This document shows positions 18,122-25,344 of a stretch of DNA of 64,000 nt, piece after piece (the stretch's first letter is position 1; each line of letters opens with the position of its first letter). The position numbers and the translations under genes were made by a program. Origin of the DNA: Wenzhouxiangellaceae bacterium (lineage in GTDB: Bacteria > Pseudomonadota > Gammaproteobacteria > Xanthomonadales > Wenzhouxiangellaceae); the NCBI GenBank assembly GCA_007695005.1, contig REEQ01000091.1, positions 1 to 64,000 of the forward strand, given 5' to 3'. Under the pieces are notes generated by a model. The model ran no database searches. It had not been told where the DNA came from and saw nothing but the letters and a program-made list of their open reading frames with translations.

Positions 18122-18589
18122 TCAGGCGGCTTCGGCAACGCCTTGATCAATTTCCTGTTCGGTGGCTGCTCGAACACTCTTGATGGCCACCTGGAAATTG
18201 AGAACCTTGCCCGCGAGGGCATGATTGCCATCGACCGTTACCGTATCGGCACCCACGGCGCGCACGGTGACGGTCATCGGACCGGCATTGGACTCGGCCC
18301 GGAAGCTCATGCCAGGCTCGACCTTGTCAACGCCGGCAAAGGCTGATTTCGGTACTTCCTGGACCAGTTCTTCGCGATAGGGGCCGTAGCCTTCTTCGGG
18401 AGCAACCTGTACCTTCATTTCCTCACCGGCCTGCTGGCCTTCCATCGCCTTTTCCAGGCCAGGGATGATGTTGTGATGGCCGTGCAGGTAGACCAGCGGC
18501 TCGCGCCCATCTGAGCTGTCAATAACCTGGCCGGATTCATCGGTCAGGGTGTAGTCGAAGCTGACAACGCTGTTTTCGGAAATCTGCAT
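18122..18589 (-). CDS. slyD: FKBP-type peptidyl-prolyl isomerase, SlyD-like
   Basis: This 155-residue protein is of the SlyD type: an FKBP fold (VSFDYTLTDESG at the start, GREPLVYLHG, IIPGLEKAMEGQ) with an inserted IF chaperone flap in the middle (about 70-125). The histidine-rich metal-binding tail of E. coli SlyD is missing, and the end is instead acidic/Ala-rich. It should act as a cytosolic folding helper. I chose the ATG at 18589 because AAGGA lies about nine bases upstream; a TTG one codon earlier is possible. It lies between the RuBisCO-like gene (49 bases upstream) and the P-type ATPase gene. Confidence 0.88.
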   Translation of the reverse strand: MQISENSVVSFDYTLTDESGQVIDSSDGREPLVYLHGHHNIIPGLEKAMEGQQAGEEMKVQVAPEEGYGPYREELVQEVPKSAFAGVDKVEPGMSFRAESNAGPMTVTVRAVGADTVTVDGNHALAGKVLNFQVAIKSVRAATEQEIDQGVAEAA

Positions 18590-18638
18590 CAATGATCCTT
18601 CGTTCTGGATAAATGAACCGGGAAGGGTAACATGAGCA

Positions 18639-19772
18639 TTAGCGAGACAGACCCGTTTGTTCGGTATTCAGTTCGGCCAGGCCCTTGATGGCCTGGCGCA
18701 CCTGTTCGGGAATCGCCGGCCCATGACGCAGCAGATCACCGCCGACGACGATGGCGCAGTCGCGGCCATGACGGGCCTGGATGGACGCCAGATCGGACAG
18801 GGTCTTGCCACCGCCGCTGCAGGGCAGGGAGGCGCGATGCCTTGCCTGCTCGATCAAGAGCGCGTGATGGATGTGCTCGGCCGTTTTCGCGCCACCAGTG
18901 CTGATGCGGCCACCGCAGCCTGGATAAATCACCAGGTCAGCGCCGGCCAGACGGGACAGGGTGCCGAAGATCAGTTCCGGCGCTATCCCGGTCTCGCCTG
19001 GCTGGGTCAGGGCACCGGCCATCGCCGGATGGGCCAGCCACATCAGTTCATGCTGGCGGGCTGCCGTGGCAGTGAGTTCCAGCCCCATTACCCAGGGACA
19101 GAACACCACACCGGCCAGCTCCATCCGGCGCACCGCATCCAATTGCCGCTGCAGATGGCTGCCGCTGCCGGCCACGTGCGGCAGATAAAGGCAGCGCCTG
19201 CCGCTGGCCTGGGCAGCCCTGTCGACGGCTTCGGCGCAGGCCTGAACCCGGGTTTTGAATGCCCGCAAGTCGCTTTCGACCAGATTCTGATCATCCTTGA
19301 GAATGTCGCCGCCGCCGCTGGCAAATCGAAACGCCAGTTCTGCCAGAAACTCCGGTGTGGATCCGCGCGGCTTCAGCACGCTCAGCAGCAGGGCTCGATC
19401 ATCTATGCCGACGTGTGACCGGACCGCCGGGATGCCGCCGAGCGGGCCGGGAAACTGGTCCAGCAGCGAGTCGGGCAGCTTGAGGTCAACCAGGCGAATG
19501 CGTGGATAGAAGGAGACGTTGCCGTAGAGCAGGTGTAGCAGCTGGCCCAGCTGAGCGCTGGCGAGGTGATCGGGGTACGCGATCGTCAGGGACCAGCGCC
19601 GTGCGTCCAGTTGTCGGACATCAATCACCTGGCCCAGGAAGTCGCGAGCGATATCAGCCGGAATCAGCTCGGGCAGGATCTCCAGGCTTTGCTCGCGGGC
19701 AATGGCTTCAGCCAGCGCTTCCGGATCAGTTTCGGGGCAGGAGGCCTGGTAGACGACTTCGATATGGGACAT
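18639..19772 (-). CDS. RuBisCO-like protein (form IV large-subunit homologue)
   Basis: This 377-residue protein is homologous to the RuBisCO large subunit: PGPLGGIPAVR, LKPRGS (K134, equal to K175 of plant RuBisCO), GGGDILKDDQN (K159 and D161 equal to K201 and D203) and VVGGDLLRHG near the end. Key carboxylase residues are changed: E204 is Gln162, R295 is Pro, and loop 6 reads YPGCGGRIS with no catalytic lysine. It should therefore be a form IV RuBisCO-like protein, doing an enolase or isomerase-type reaction and not CO2 fixation. The ATG at 19772 gives a family-like N-terminus. It is divergent from trpS and heads a minus-strand gene run. Confidence 0.85.
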   Translation of the reverse strand: MSHIEVVYQASCPETDPEALAEAIAREQSLEILPELIPADIARDFLGQVIDVRQLDARRWSLTIAYPDHLASAQLGQLLHLLYGNVSFYPRIRLVDLKLPDSLLDQFPGPLGGIPAVRSHVGIDDRALLLSVLKPRGSTPEFLAELAFRFASGGGDILKDDQNLVESDLRAFKTRVQACAEAVDRAAQASGRRCLYLPHVAGSGSHLQRQLDAVRRMELAGVVFCPWVMGLELTATAARQHELMWLAHPAMAGALTQPGETGIAPELIFGTLSRLAGADLVIYPGCGGRISTGGAKTAEHIHHALLIEQARHRASLPCSGGGKTLSDLASIQARHGRDCAIVVGGDLLRHGPAIPEQVRQAIKGLAELNTEQTGLSR

Positions 19773-19870
19773 GGCTCGGGGCAACAAGTCGCGGCGGCTC
19801 CGTGGGTGCCAAGCACTTATGCATGTACTAGTAGAATAGCAAGCCATCGACCAAGACTGGAAACCATGGG

Positions 19871-20881
19871 ATGACTAGCAAGCAGCGGGTTCTGACCGGA
19901 ATCACCACGACCGGCACACCGCACCTGGGCAATTATGTCGGCGCGATCAAGCCCGCCATTGCCGCCAGCCGGCATGAAGCTGCCGAGTCCTTTTACTTTC
20001 TCGCCGACTATCACGCACTGGTCAAGTGCGAGGAGCCGGAGCGGGTTCAGCGCTCGACCCTTGAGATTGCCGCTACCTGGCTGGCCCTGGGCCTGGATAC
20101 CTCGCGCTCGGTGTTCTATCGGCAGTCGGACATTTCCGAGATCCCGGAGCTGACATGGCTGCTGACCTGCGTGACGGCCAAGGGCCTGATGAACCGGGCC
20201 CATGCCTACAAGGCGGCGGTGGATGCCAACCTGAAGGCCGAGGAAGATCCGGATTACAGCATCAACATGGGCCTGTACTGCTACCCGGTGCTGATGGCGG
20301 CCGACATCCTGATGTTCAATGCCCACCGGGTGCCGGTCGGCAAGGATCAGGTCCAGCATCTGGAAATGGCGCGCGATATTGCCCAGCGCTTCAATCATCG
20401 CTTTGGCGAGCATTTCGTGCTGCCGGAGGCCGAGGTTGACGAGCATGTAGCCACGCTGCCCGGCACAGATGGTCGCAAGATGTCGAAAAGCTACGACAAC
20501 ACCATTCCCTTGTGGCTGCCGGAAAAGCAGCTGCGCAAGGCAATCATGAAGATCAAGACGAACTCGCAGGAGCCGGGCGAGCCGAAGGATCCGGACACCG
20601 CCGCGGTCTACACGGTCTATGCCGCTTTTGCCAGCCAGGCCGAGCGCGAGGCAATGCGCAAGGCCTTCGCCGAAGGTGTTGCCTGGGGAGAGGTCAAGCA
20701 GCAGCTGTTCGAGCTGATCAATCGCGAATTGCAGGGCCCGCGAGAGGTTTATGAGGCCCTGATCAATGATCCGCGGCGGGTCGAGCGCGAGCTTGAGACG
20801 GGGGCCGAGCGCGCGCGCAGCTTGAGCCGTCCTTTCATGGACCGACTGCGTGACGCCGTCGGCATCCGGCCGCTTCGATGA
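19871..20881 (+). CDS. trpS: Tryptophanyl-tRNA synthetase
   Basis: TrpRS charges tRNA-Trp. The 336-residue protein has the class I HIGH-like motif as [10 protein letters not shown] near the N-terminus and the KMSKS loop in [13 protein letters not shown] (about 200-212). Length and order match the bacterial enzyme. The ATG at 19871 lies 98 bases from the divergent RuBisCO-like gene, and the gap should hold both promoters. The 3' end overlaps the next gene by four bases (ATGA), so trpS leads a four-gene coupled run: trpS, fumarylacetoacetase-family hydrolase and two fluoride-channel genes. Confidence 0.96.
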   Translation: MTSKQRVLTGITTTGTPHLGNYVGAIKPAIAASRHEAAESFYFLADYHALVKCEEPERVQRSTLEIAATWLALGLDTSRSVFYRQSDISEIPELTWLLTCVTAKGLMNRAHAYKAAVDANLKAEEDPDYSINMGLYCYPVLMAADILMFNAHRVPVGKDQVQHLEMARDIAQRFNHRFGEHFVLPEAEVDEHVATLPGTDGRKMSKSYDNTIPLWLPEKQLRKAIMKIKTNSQEPGEPKDPDTAAVYTVYAAFASQAEREAMRKAFAEGVAWGEVKQQLFELINRELQGPREVYEALINDPRRVERELETGAERARSLSRPFMDRLRDAVGIRPLR

Positions 20882-21564
20882 GCGCTGACGAGATCAGCTG
20901 GCAGCCGCCACATCTGGCTGTGGCCGGCGGTGGTGACTTCCCCGTGCGCCATGTCTGGTGCGTAGGCCGGAATTATGCCGAGCATGCCCGTGAGATGGGC
21001 GTGGACCCTGACAAGTCCGATCCGGTGTTCTTTTCCAAGCCGGCTGCCAGCGCGCACCAACAGCAGCGGGTGCAGTATCCGGCGGCCACCGAGGAGCTGC
21101 ACCACGAGGTCGAGTTGGTGGTCTGTCTGGCAGAAGGTGGTCGCAATCTCGGCGCCGAGCAGTGGGCCGGGCGAATTTTCGGGTTCGCTGTCGGTGTTGA
21201 TTTGACCCGCCGCGATGTGCAGGCACGCTTCAAAAAGGCCGGCCAACCCTGGGAGCTGAGCAAGGGCTTTGACCAGGCGGCCCCGGTCGGTGTCATTGTC
21301 AGGGCAAGCGACTGGAGCCCGGATCCAGAGGCAGGCATAGAGCTGCAGGTCAACGGCATACTGCGCCAGCAGGCGACGCTAGGCGAAATGATCTGGAGTG
21401 TGCCCAAGCTGTTGGAGCGGCTGTCGCAGAATCTGACCCTGCATGCCGGTGATGTGCTGATGACGGGCACGCCGGCCGGGGTAGGTCCCCTGAAGGTCGA
21501 TGACCGGGTGCTTGCCCGAATCAGCGGTCTGCCGGTACTGGAGTTTTCCGTGCGCGGCGCTTGA
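20878..21564 (+). CDS. Fumarylacetoacetate hydrolase-family protein (YcgM-like)
   Basis: This 228-residue enzyme of the FAH superfamily has [15 protein letters not shown], the metal-ligand segment [10 protein letters not shown] and [14 protein letters not shown], followed by [14 protein letters not shown]. Close relatives are acylpyruvases or fumarylpyruvate hydrolases that cleave C-C bonds of 2,4-dioxo acids with Mg2+; oxaloacetate decarboxylase activity also occurs in the family. The start overlaps trpS by four bases, and the stop overlaps the first fluoride-channel gene (TGATG). No aromatic-degradation genes are nearby, so a metabolite clean-up role is more likely, as inference. Confidence 0.88.
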   Translation: MSADEISWQPPHLAVAGGGDFPVRHVWCVGRNYAEHAREMGVDPDKSDPVFFSKPAASAHQQQRVQYPAATEELHHEVELVVCLAEGGRNLGAEQWAGRIFGFAVGVDLTRRDVQARFKKAGQPWELSKGFDQAAPVGVIVRASDWSPDPEAGIELQVNGILRQQATLGEMIWSVPKLLERLSQNLTLHAGDVLMTGTPAGVGPLKVDDRVLARISGLPVLEFSVRGA

Positions 21565-21956
21565 TGCCGGCGTTCACCACCCTTTTGCTGGTCATGCTGG
21601 CCGGCAGTGCCGGCGCCGTGGCTCGCCTGTCCGTGACGCGTCTTGGAGTGGCCTTGTTGGGACAAGGCTTTCCCTGGGGCACCCTGGCGGTCAACTTCAG
21701 CGGCGCATTGCTGGCCGGTCTGCTGGCCGGCGGCCTGTCCGCCTGGCTGGGGCTGGAGCCAGGATCCGGCGGCTGGAACATCCTGGTTTACGGTTTTCTC
21801 GGCAGCTACACGACGGTCTCGAGTCTGAGTCTGGAGTGGTTGCTGTTGCTGCGCGATGGCCGTGGACGGGCGGCCTGGGCCTACCTTGCACTGAGCCTTT
21901 GCGGCGGGGTGATGCTGGCGCTTTCAGGTCTGCTGGTGGCTGCTCAGCTGTCATGA
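21564..21956 (+). CDS. crcB: Fluoride channel subunit, CrcB/Fluc family (first of tandem pair)
   Basis: This 130-residue membrane protein has four hydrophobic helices. The Fluc pattern is present: AGSAGAVARL near the start, TLAVNFSGALLAG in helix 2 and GFLGSYTTVSSLSLE in the helix 3 break. In the last motif both phenylalanines that line the fluoride pore (TTFSxF) are replaced, giving V and L. That suggests a subunit with a vestigial half-pore that works only with a partner. The ATG at 21564 overlaps the upstream stop; a TTG one codon earlier is less likely. The gene overlaps the second copy by four bases. Confidence 0.85.
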   Translation: MPAFTTLLLVMLAGSAGAVARLSVTRLGVALLGQGFPWGTLAVNFSGALLAGLLAGGLSAWLGLEPGSGGWNILVYGFLGSYTTVSSLSLEWLLLLRDGRGRAAWAYLALSLCGGVMLALSGLLVAAQLS

Positions 21957-22369
21957 AGTTCATGCCGGGTTTGCGAGACTGCCTGTGGGTAGGTCTGGGT
22001 GGCGCGCTGGGCACTGGCCTGCGCTTTGTCTGTGCCATGGCCTGGCCACTGACCGATGTTGACAGCCTGCCGCTTGCCACCCTGGCGGTCAACGTGGCAG
22101 GTTCGGTTTTGATTGGAGTCTTCGCCGCGCTGTCGATGCGGCAGCACATCGAATTTGGCGCCTCCATCATGATGTTCCTGATGGTCGGATTCTGCGGTGG
22201 CCTGACCACTTTTTCCTTCGTCGGTCTGGAGTCGGCGCAGCTGGTGCACCAGGGCCAGTGGCAGATGCTCGCGATCTACCTTTTCCTGTCGCTGCTCGGC
22301 TGGCTGGGCGGAGTGGCGGCTGGCTACCGCATCACCCTGGCATTGATGCCGAACCGACCCGCATCCTGA
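21953..22369 (+). CDS. crcB: Fluoride channel subunit, CrcB/Fluc family (second of tandem pair)
   Basis: This 138-residue, four-helix Fluc homologue has GGALGTGLRF, TLAVNVAGSVLIG and GFCGGLTTFSFVGLE. Unlike its neighbour it keeps the first pore phenylalanine (TTF), but the second is Val. Fluc channels are dual-topology dimers that expel fluoride across the inner membrane. Two divergent genes in tandem usually form an antiparallel heterodimer, which fits the complementary loss of pore residues here. The ATG at 21953 overlaps the first copy by ATGA. No fluoride riboswitch-like element was recognised upstream of the run. Confidence 0.86.
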   Translation: MKFMPGLRDCLWVGLGGALGTGLRFVCAMAWPLTDVDSLPLATLAVNVAGSVLIGVFAALSMRQHIEFGASIMMFLMVGFCGGLTTFSFVGLESAQLVHQGQWQMLAIYLFLSLLGWLGGVAAGYRITLALMPNRPAS

Positions 22370-22500
22370 CCGTCGCGGTCGCTGGTCAGCCAGATTTGGT
22401 CACAGATGGCTCCTTGCTGATTTCAGGCCAGCTTCGCCCGATGCTTGAAAATCAGTGGCTTGAAATGTGTTGTTGACGCTCGGGCCCTCGACGTTTTCGT

Positions 22501-22517
22501 CTGGCACTAATCTTGCA
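22501..22517 (+). promoter_or_regulatory. Sigma-54 (RpoN) promoter upstream of diguanylate cyclase
   Basis: The sequence CTGGCACTAATCTTGCA matches the sigma-54 consensus TGGCAC-N5-TTGCW: GG at 22503-22504 and GC at 22515-22516 are separated by exactly 10 bases. The predicted start of transcription is about 22527, some 19 bases before the ATG at 22546. I did not identify an enhancer-binding site. Confidence 0.65.
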
Positions 22518-22545
22518 TACCGATGTAGCAGGTTTTTCTTGTGAC

Positions 22546-23280
22546 ATGGCGGAGCAGATTGAAATGGGACTTGAGCTGATAGATGCAAGAACGCTCGCCT
22601 TGCTGTCTGGACTCGGCGGGCTGGTTCTGGGAATGGCCATCATGCTGATCTGGACGCTTGCGCGAGGAAGTCGGACGAAGGGCGATTCGGCGGTCGGGCG
22701 TGATCCCCTCACCGGATTGAGAAACCGCATGTCGCTGGACGATCATGCACGGCGCGAACTGGATTTCGCACAGCGCTATCAGGCCTCGCTGTCGGTGCTG
22801 GCCATCGACATTGATCACTTCGCCCGGATCAATAGTCGATACGGTTTTGCTGCCGGGGACCTTTTACTGAAGGCTGTCTCGGATGAATTGACCGACGAGT
22901 TGCGCTCTACCGACTTCGTCTTTCGCATTGGCGGCGAAGAGTTCCTGGTTCTGCTGCCTTTCGCCGCACTCAAGGATGGCGCGCTGGTTGCCGAACGTTT
23001 GCGCGAGCGCATCTCACGCCAGCGCTTCGCCAGTCCGTCAGCTCAGCCAATCGAAGTGACGATCAGCATCGGCGTGGCTGAGGTGAGAATGGCGGAAGAA
23101 AACTGGGACGAGGCGGTTCTGCGCGCCGACCAGGCCCTCTCAGAAGCCAAGTCCGCTGGCCGGGACCGGGTGTTTGCGGCCAGCATGGACGAATGGAAGC
23201 GGCCATTCGCCATGGGCCTGGACCGCCTCCTCGAAAGCGAAACCCCACAGCCAGCCTTGCTGCGCTGCGTCAACGGCTGA
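22546..23280 (+). CDS. Membrane-anchored diguanylate cyclase (GGDEF)
   Basis: This protein of about 244 residues makes cyclic di-GMP from two GTP. One membrane helix (about 14-36) precedes a single GGDEF domain. The active-site loop is RIGGEEF, the domain start DPLTGLRNR is intact, and IDIDHFARIN holds the metal Asp. The product-inhibition I-site RxxD (RSTD) sits exactly five residues before GGEEF. There is no recognisable sensor domain. The ATG at 22546 lies just after the predicted sigma-54 start; an ATG at 22564 with GGAG upstream is an alternative, and a TTG at 22513 lies within the promoter. Confidence 0.88.
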   Translation: MAEQIEMGLELIDARTLALLSGLGGLVLGMAIMLIWTLARGSRTKGDSAVGRDPLTGLRNRMSLDDHARRELDFAQRYQASLSVLAIDIDHFARINSRYGFAAGDLLLKAVSDELTDELRSTDFVFRIGGEEFLVLLPFAALKDGALVAERLRERISRQRFASPSAQPIEVTISIGVAEVRMAEENWDEAVLRADQALSEAKSAGRDRVFAASMDEWKRPFAMGLDRLLESETPQPALLRCVNG

Positions 23281-24492
23281 TCAGTTGCTGGTCAGCTGCT
23301 GAACCATGCGGAAACCGGCAATCCAGGTGCCGGCTGCCGACCCGAGGTTGGACAGGAAAAACACCACAAAGACATGCGAGACCCGGTTCCGGAACCAGCC
23401 GGACAGTCGGGTGACATCATCACGCAAGGTTTCGAAATCGGCCACGCGTGGCTTGCGCAGCCAGGCCTCGACGGCGCCGGTGACCATGCCGGCGCCGATG
23501 GTCGGGTTCAGCGAGGTCAACGGGGCGGCCAGCAAGGCGGTCAGTACGGTCAAGGGGTGAGCCCGGGCGATCAGTGCGCCCAACGCTGACAGACCGCCAT
23601 TGATCACCACCCAGGTCAGCACCAAAGCAAAACCCAGCTCCGGTGAGCGCGCGAAGCCGAAGCCAAAGCCGGTCAGCACGGCAACCAGAATCAGCCAGGG
23701 AATCGCCTTCAGCAGCCGCGACGGGGGCGGCATGCGGTTGAGCTCGTCCAGTCGCTCCGTCGTATTCTGCTCTTCGGCCAGTGCCCGGGCCGTGCCATCC
23801 AGGTGGCCGGCGCCGAGCACTGCCAGCACCCGGCGTCCGGATTGGCCCTTGTTTTCTTCCAGCAGGCGTGCGGCCATGAAGCGATCCCGCTCGGCGATCA
23901 GCGATTCGTACAGTTCAGGGGAGCTGTCCGAGAATTCGGTGAAGGTTTCGGTCAGCAGGTCGCCTTGTTTCAGGCGTTCGATGTCTTCCTCGGCGATCTC
24001 CTCGCGCGAGAACAGAGACAGGATCAAGCCGTTGACCATCACCCAGCGCTTCCAGGGCGCAAGGCGTCGGCTGGCGCGACGAAGGGTGATGCCGATCTCG
24101 CGGTCAATTAGTTGCAGCGGCAAACCGGCCCGGTCTGCCGCCTCAATTGCGGTTTTCATTTCGGCACCAGGCTCGATACCGAACTGATCGGCGATCCGAC
24201 GCTGATAGGCTGACAGCGCCAGCGACGCCATCATCATGCCGGCCTTGCCCTCGCGCAGTATCGAGAAGACATTCAGGTTGTGCCAGGCCGAGCGGTCAGT
24301 CAGTGCCTGGTGGCGCGATGCACACAGCTCGATGGCCACGGCGTCATAGTGACCGCTGGAGAGCAGCCGCTCGACGGCTTCGGCGCTGGTGCGAGACACG
24401 TGCGCCGTGCCCAGCAAGGTATATTCGACACCGTCGACGCTGAGTTGCCTGACCGGCTCATCGGCAAATAAGGTGTTCAGTTCCGACTGCAT
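23281..24492 (-). CDS. TraB/PrgY-family membrane protein
   Basis: This 403-residue protein has an N-terminal TraB domain (LLGTAHVSRTSAEAVERLL, DAVAIELCASRHQAL, and VLAVLGAGHLDG near 240) and a C-terminal half with several hydrophobic segments. The domain contains the conserved GTAH, ELC and GAGH motifs of the family. Enterococcal PrgY/TraB blocks peptide pheromone activity; the bacterial chromosomal homologues are uncharacterised, and a proteolytic or Tiki-like role has been suggested. The ATG at 24492 is preferred to an upstream TTG. It is divergent from the amidoligase operon, 81 bases away. Confidence 0.82.
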   Translation of the reverse strand: MQSELNTLFADEPVRQLSVDGVEYTLLGTAHVSRTSAEAVERLLSSGHYDAVAIELCASRHQALTDRSAWHNLNVFSILREGKAGMMMASLALSAYQRRIADQFGIEPGAEMKTAIEAADRAGLPLQLIDREIGITLRRASRRLAPWKRWVMVNGLILSLFSREEIAEEDIERLKQGDLLTETFTEFSDSSPELYESLIAERDRFMAARLLEENKGQSGRRVLAVLGAGHLDGTARALAEEQNTTERLDELNRMPPPSRLLKAIPWLILVAVLTGFGFGFARSPELGFALVLTWVVINGGLSALGALIARAHPLTVLTALLAAPLTSLNPTIGAGMVTGAVEAWLRKPRVADFETLRDDVTRLSGWFRNRVSHVFVVFFLSNLGSAAGTWIAGFRMVQQLTSN

Positions 24493-24573
24493 GAGGTCTC
24501 GGCCTGAAAAATCGAGCGGCAAGTTTAGCAGCTATGTCAGGCGATACCGGCCTGTCTGCATGGGGCCGCAGCG

Positions 24574-25344
24574 GTGAACCAAAGTGCGTGGCCGCGTTCA
24601 AAGCAGGCACTTCCGGGGAGCAAACACTTGATTGACCCGAACCATGCCGGCCGTGTGCTGGCAATCGAACCGCAGCCTGACTCGACCACCTGCGGACCGA
24701 CCTGCCTGCATGCGGTCTACCGGCACTTTGGCCGACCGTTGGCGCTGGCCAGCATCATCGAAGAAATCCACCGTCTGGATCATGGCGGCACGCTGGACGT
24801 TTTTCTCGCCAACCATGCGCTGGCCCGAGGATTCAAGGCCACTCTATGGACGTATAATCTCAAGGTTTTCGATCCAACCTGGTTTCGATCGCCTGGCCTG
24901 GATCTGGCCGCAAAGCTCAAGGAGCAGGCTCGCTTCAAACGCCGTGAAAAGCTGCGAATCGCTACCAGGGGCTACCTGGATTACCTGGCTGCCGGCGGTC
25001 GCATTCGCTATGCCGACCTCAATCGCGCCCTGCTCAGGCGCCTGCTGTCCAGTAACCAGCCCGTGCTGACCGGGCTCAGCGCAACCTATCTGTATCGTTC
25101 GGCCCGTGAGTGGGGCCCGGATGATGTCGATGACGATGTGCGCGGCGAACCAGTCGGCCATTTTGTCGTCCTGCAAGGCTACAATCGCGGCAGCCGTGAG
25201 GTCGGCGTTGCCGATCCCACCGACCCCAACCCTCAGGGCAGTCGCCATTACTGGGTGCATATCGATCGGGTAATTGGTGCCATCCTGCTGGGCGCGCTGA
25301 CCTACGACGCCAACCTGCTGGTGCTCAAGCCATGCGCCAACTGA
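24574..25344 (+). CDS. C39-like papain-fold peptidase, first gene of amidoligase operon
   Basis: This 256-residue protein shows a C39-like cysteine-peptidase pattern: Gln34 and catalytic Cys40 in PQPDSTTCGPTCLHAVYR, His196 in GHFVVLQGYN and Asp214 in VADPTDPN. It has no membrane segments, ABC domain or signal peptide, so it is a free-standing cytosolic enzyme and not a bacteriocin exporter. The frame opens with GTG at 24574; a TTG at 24628 would remove 18 poorly conserved residues. Its last 13 bases overlap the ATP-grasp gene. It probably cleaves or trims the product or target of the ligases that follow, which is inference. Confidence 0.78.
   Translation: MNQSAWPRSKQALPGSKHLIDPNHAGRVLAIEPQPDSTTCGPTCLHAVYRHFGRPLALASIIEEIHRLDHGGTLDVFLANHALARGFKATLWTYNLKVFDPTWFRSPGLDLAAKLKEQARFKRREKLRIATRGYLDYLAAGGRIRYADLNRALLRRLLSSNQPVLTGLSATYLYRSAREWGPDDVDDDVRGEPVGHFVVLQGYNRGSREVGVADPTDPNPQGSRHYWVHIDRVIGAILLGALTYDANLLVLKPCAN

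Noticed and set aside
22513-22545. TTG start that would lengthen the diguanylate cyclase by 11 residues
   Set aside because: It lies inside the sigma-54 promoter and before the predicted transcription start, so it cannot be translated from that promoter.
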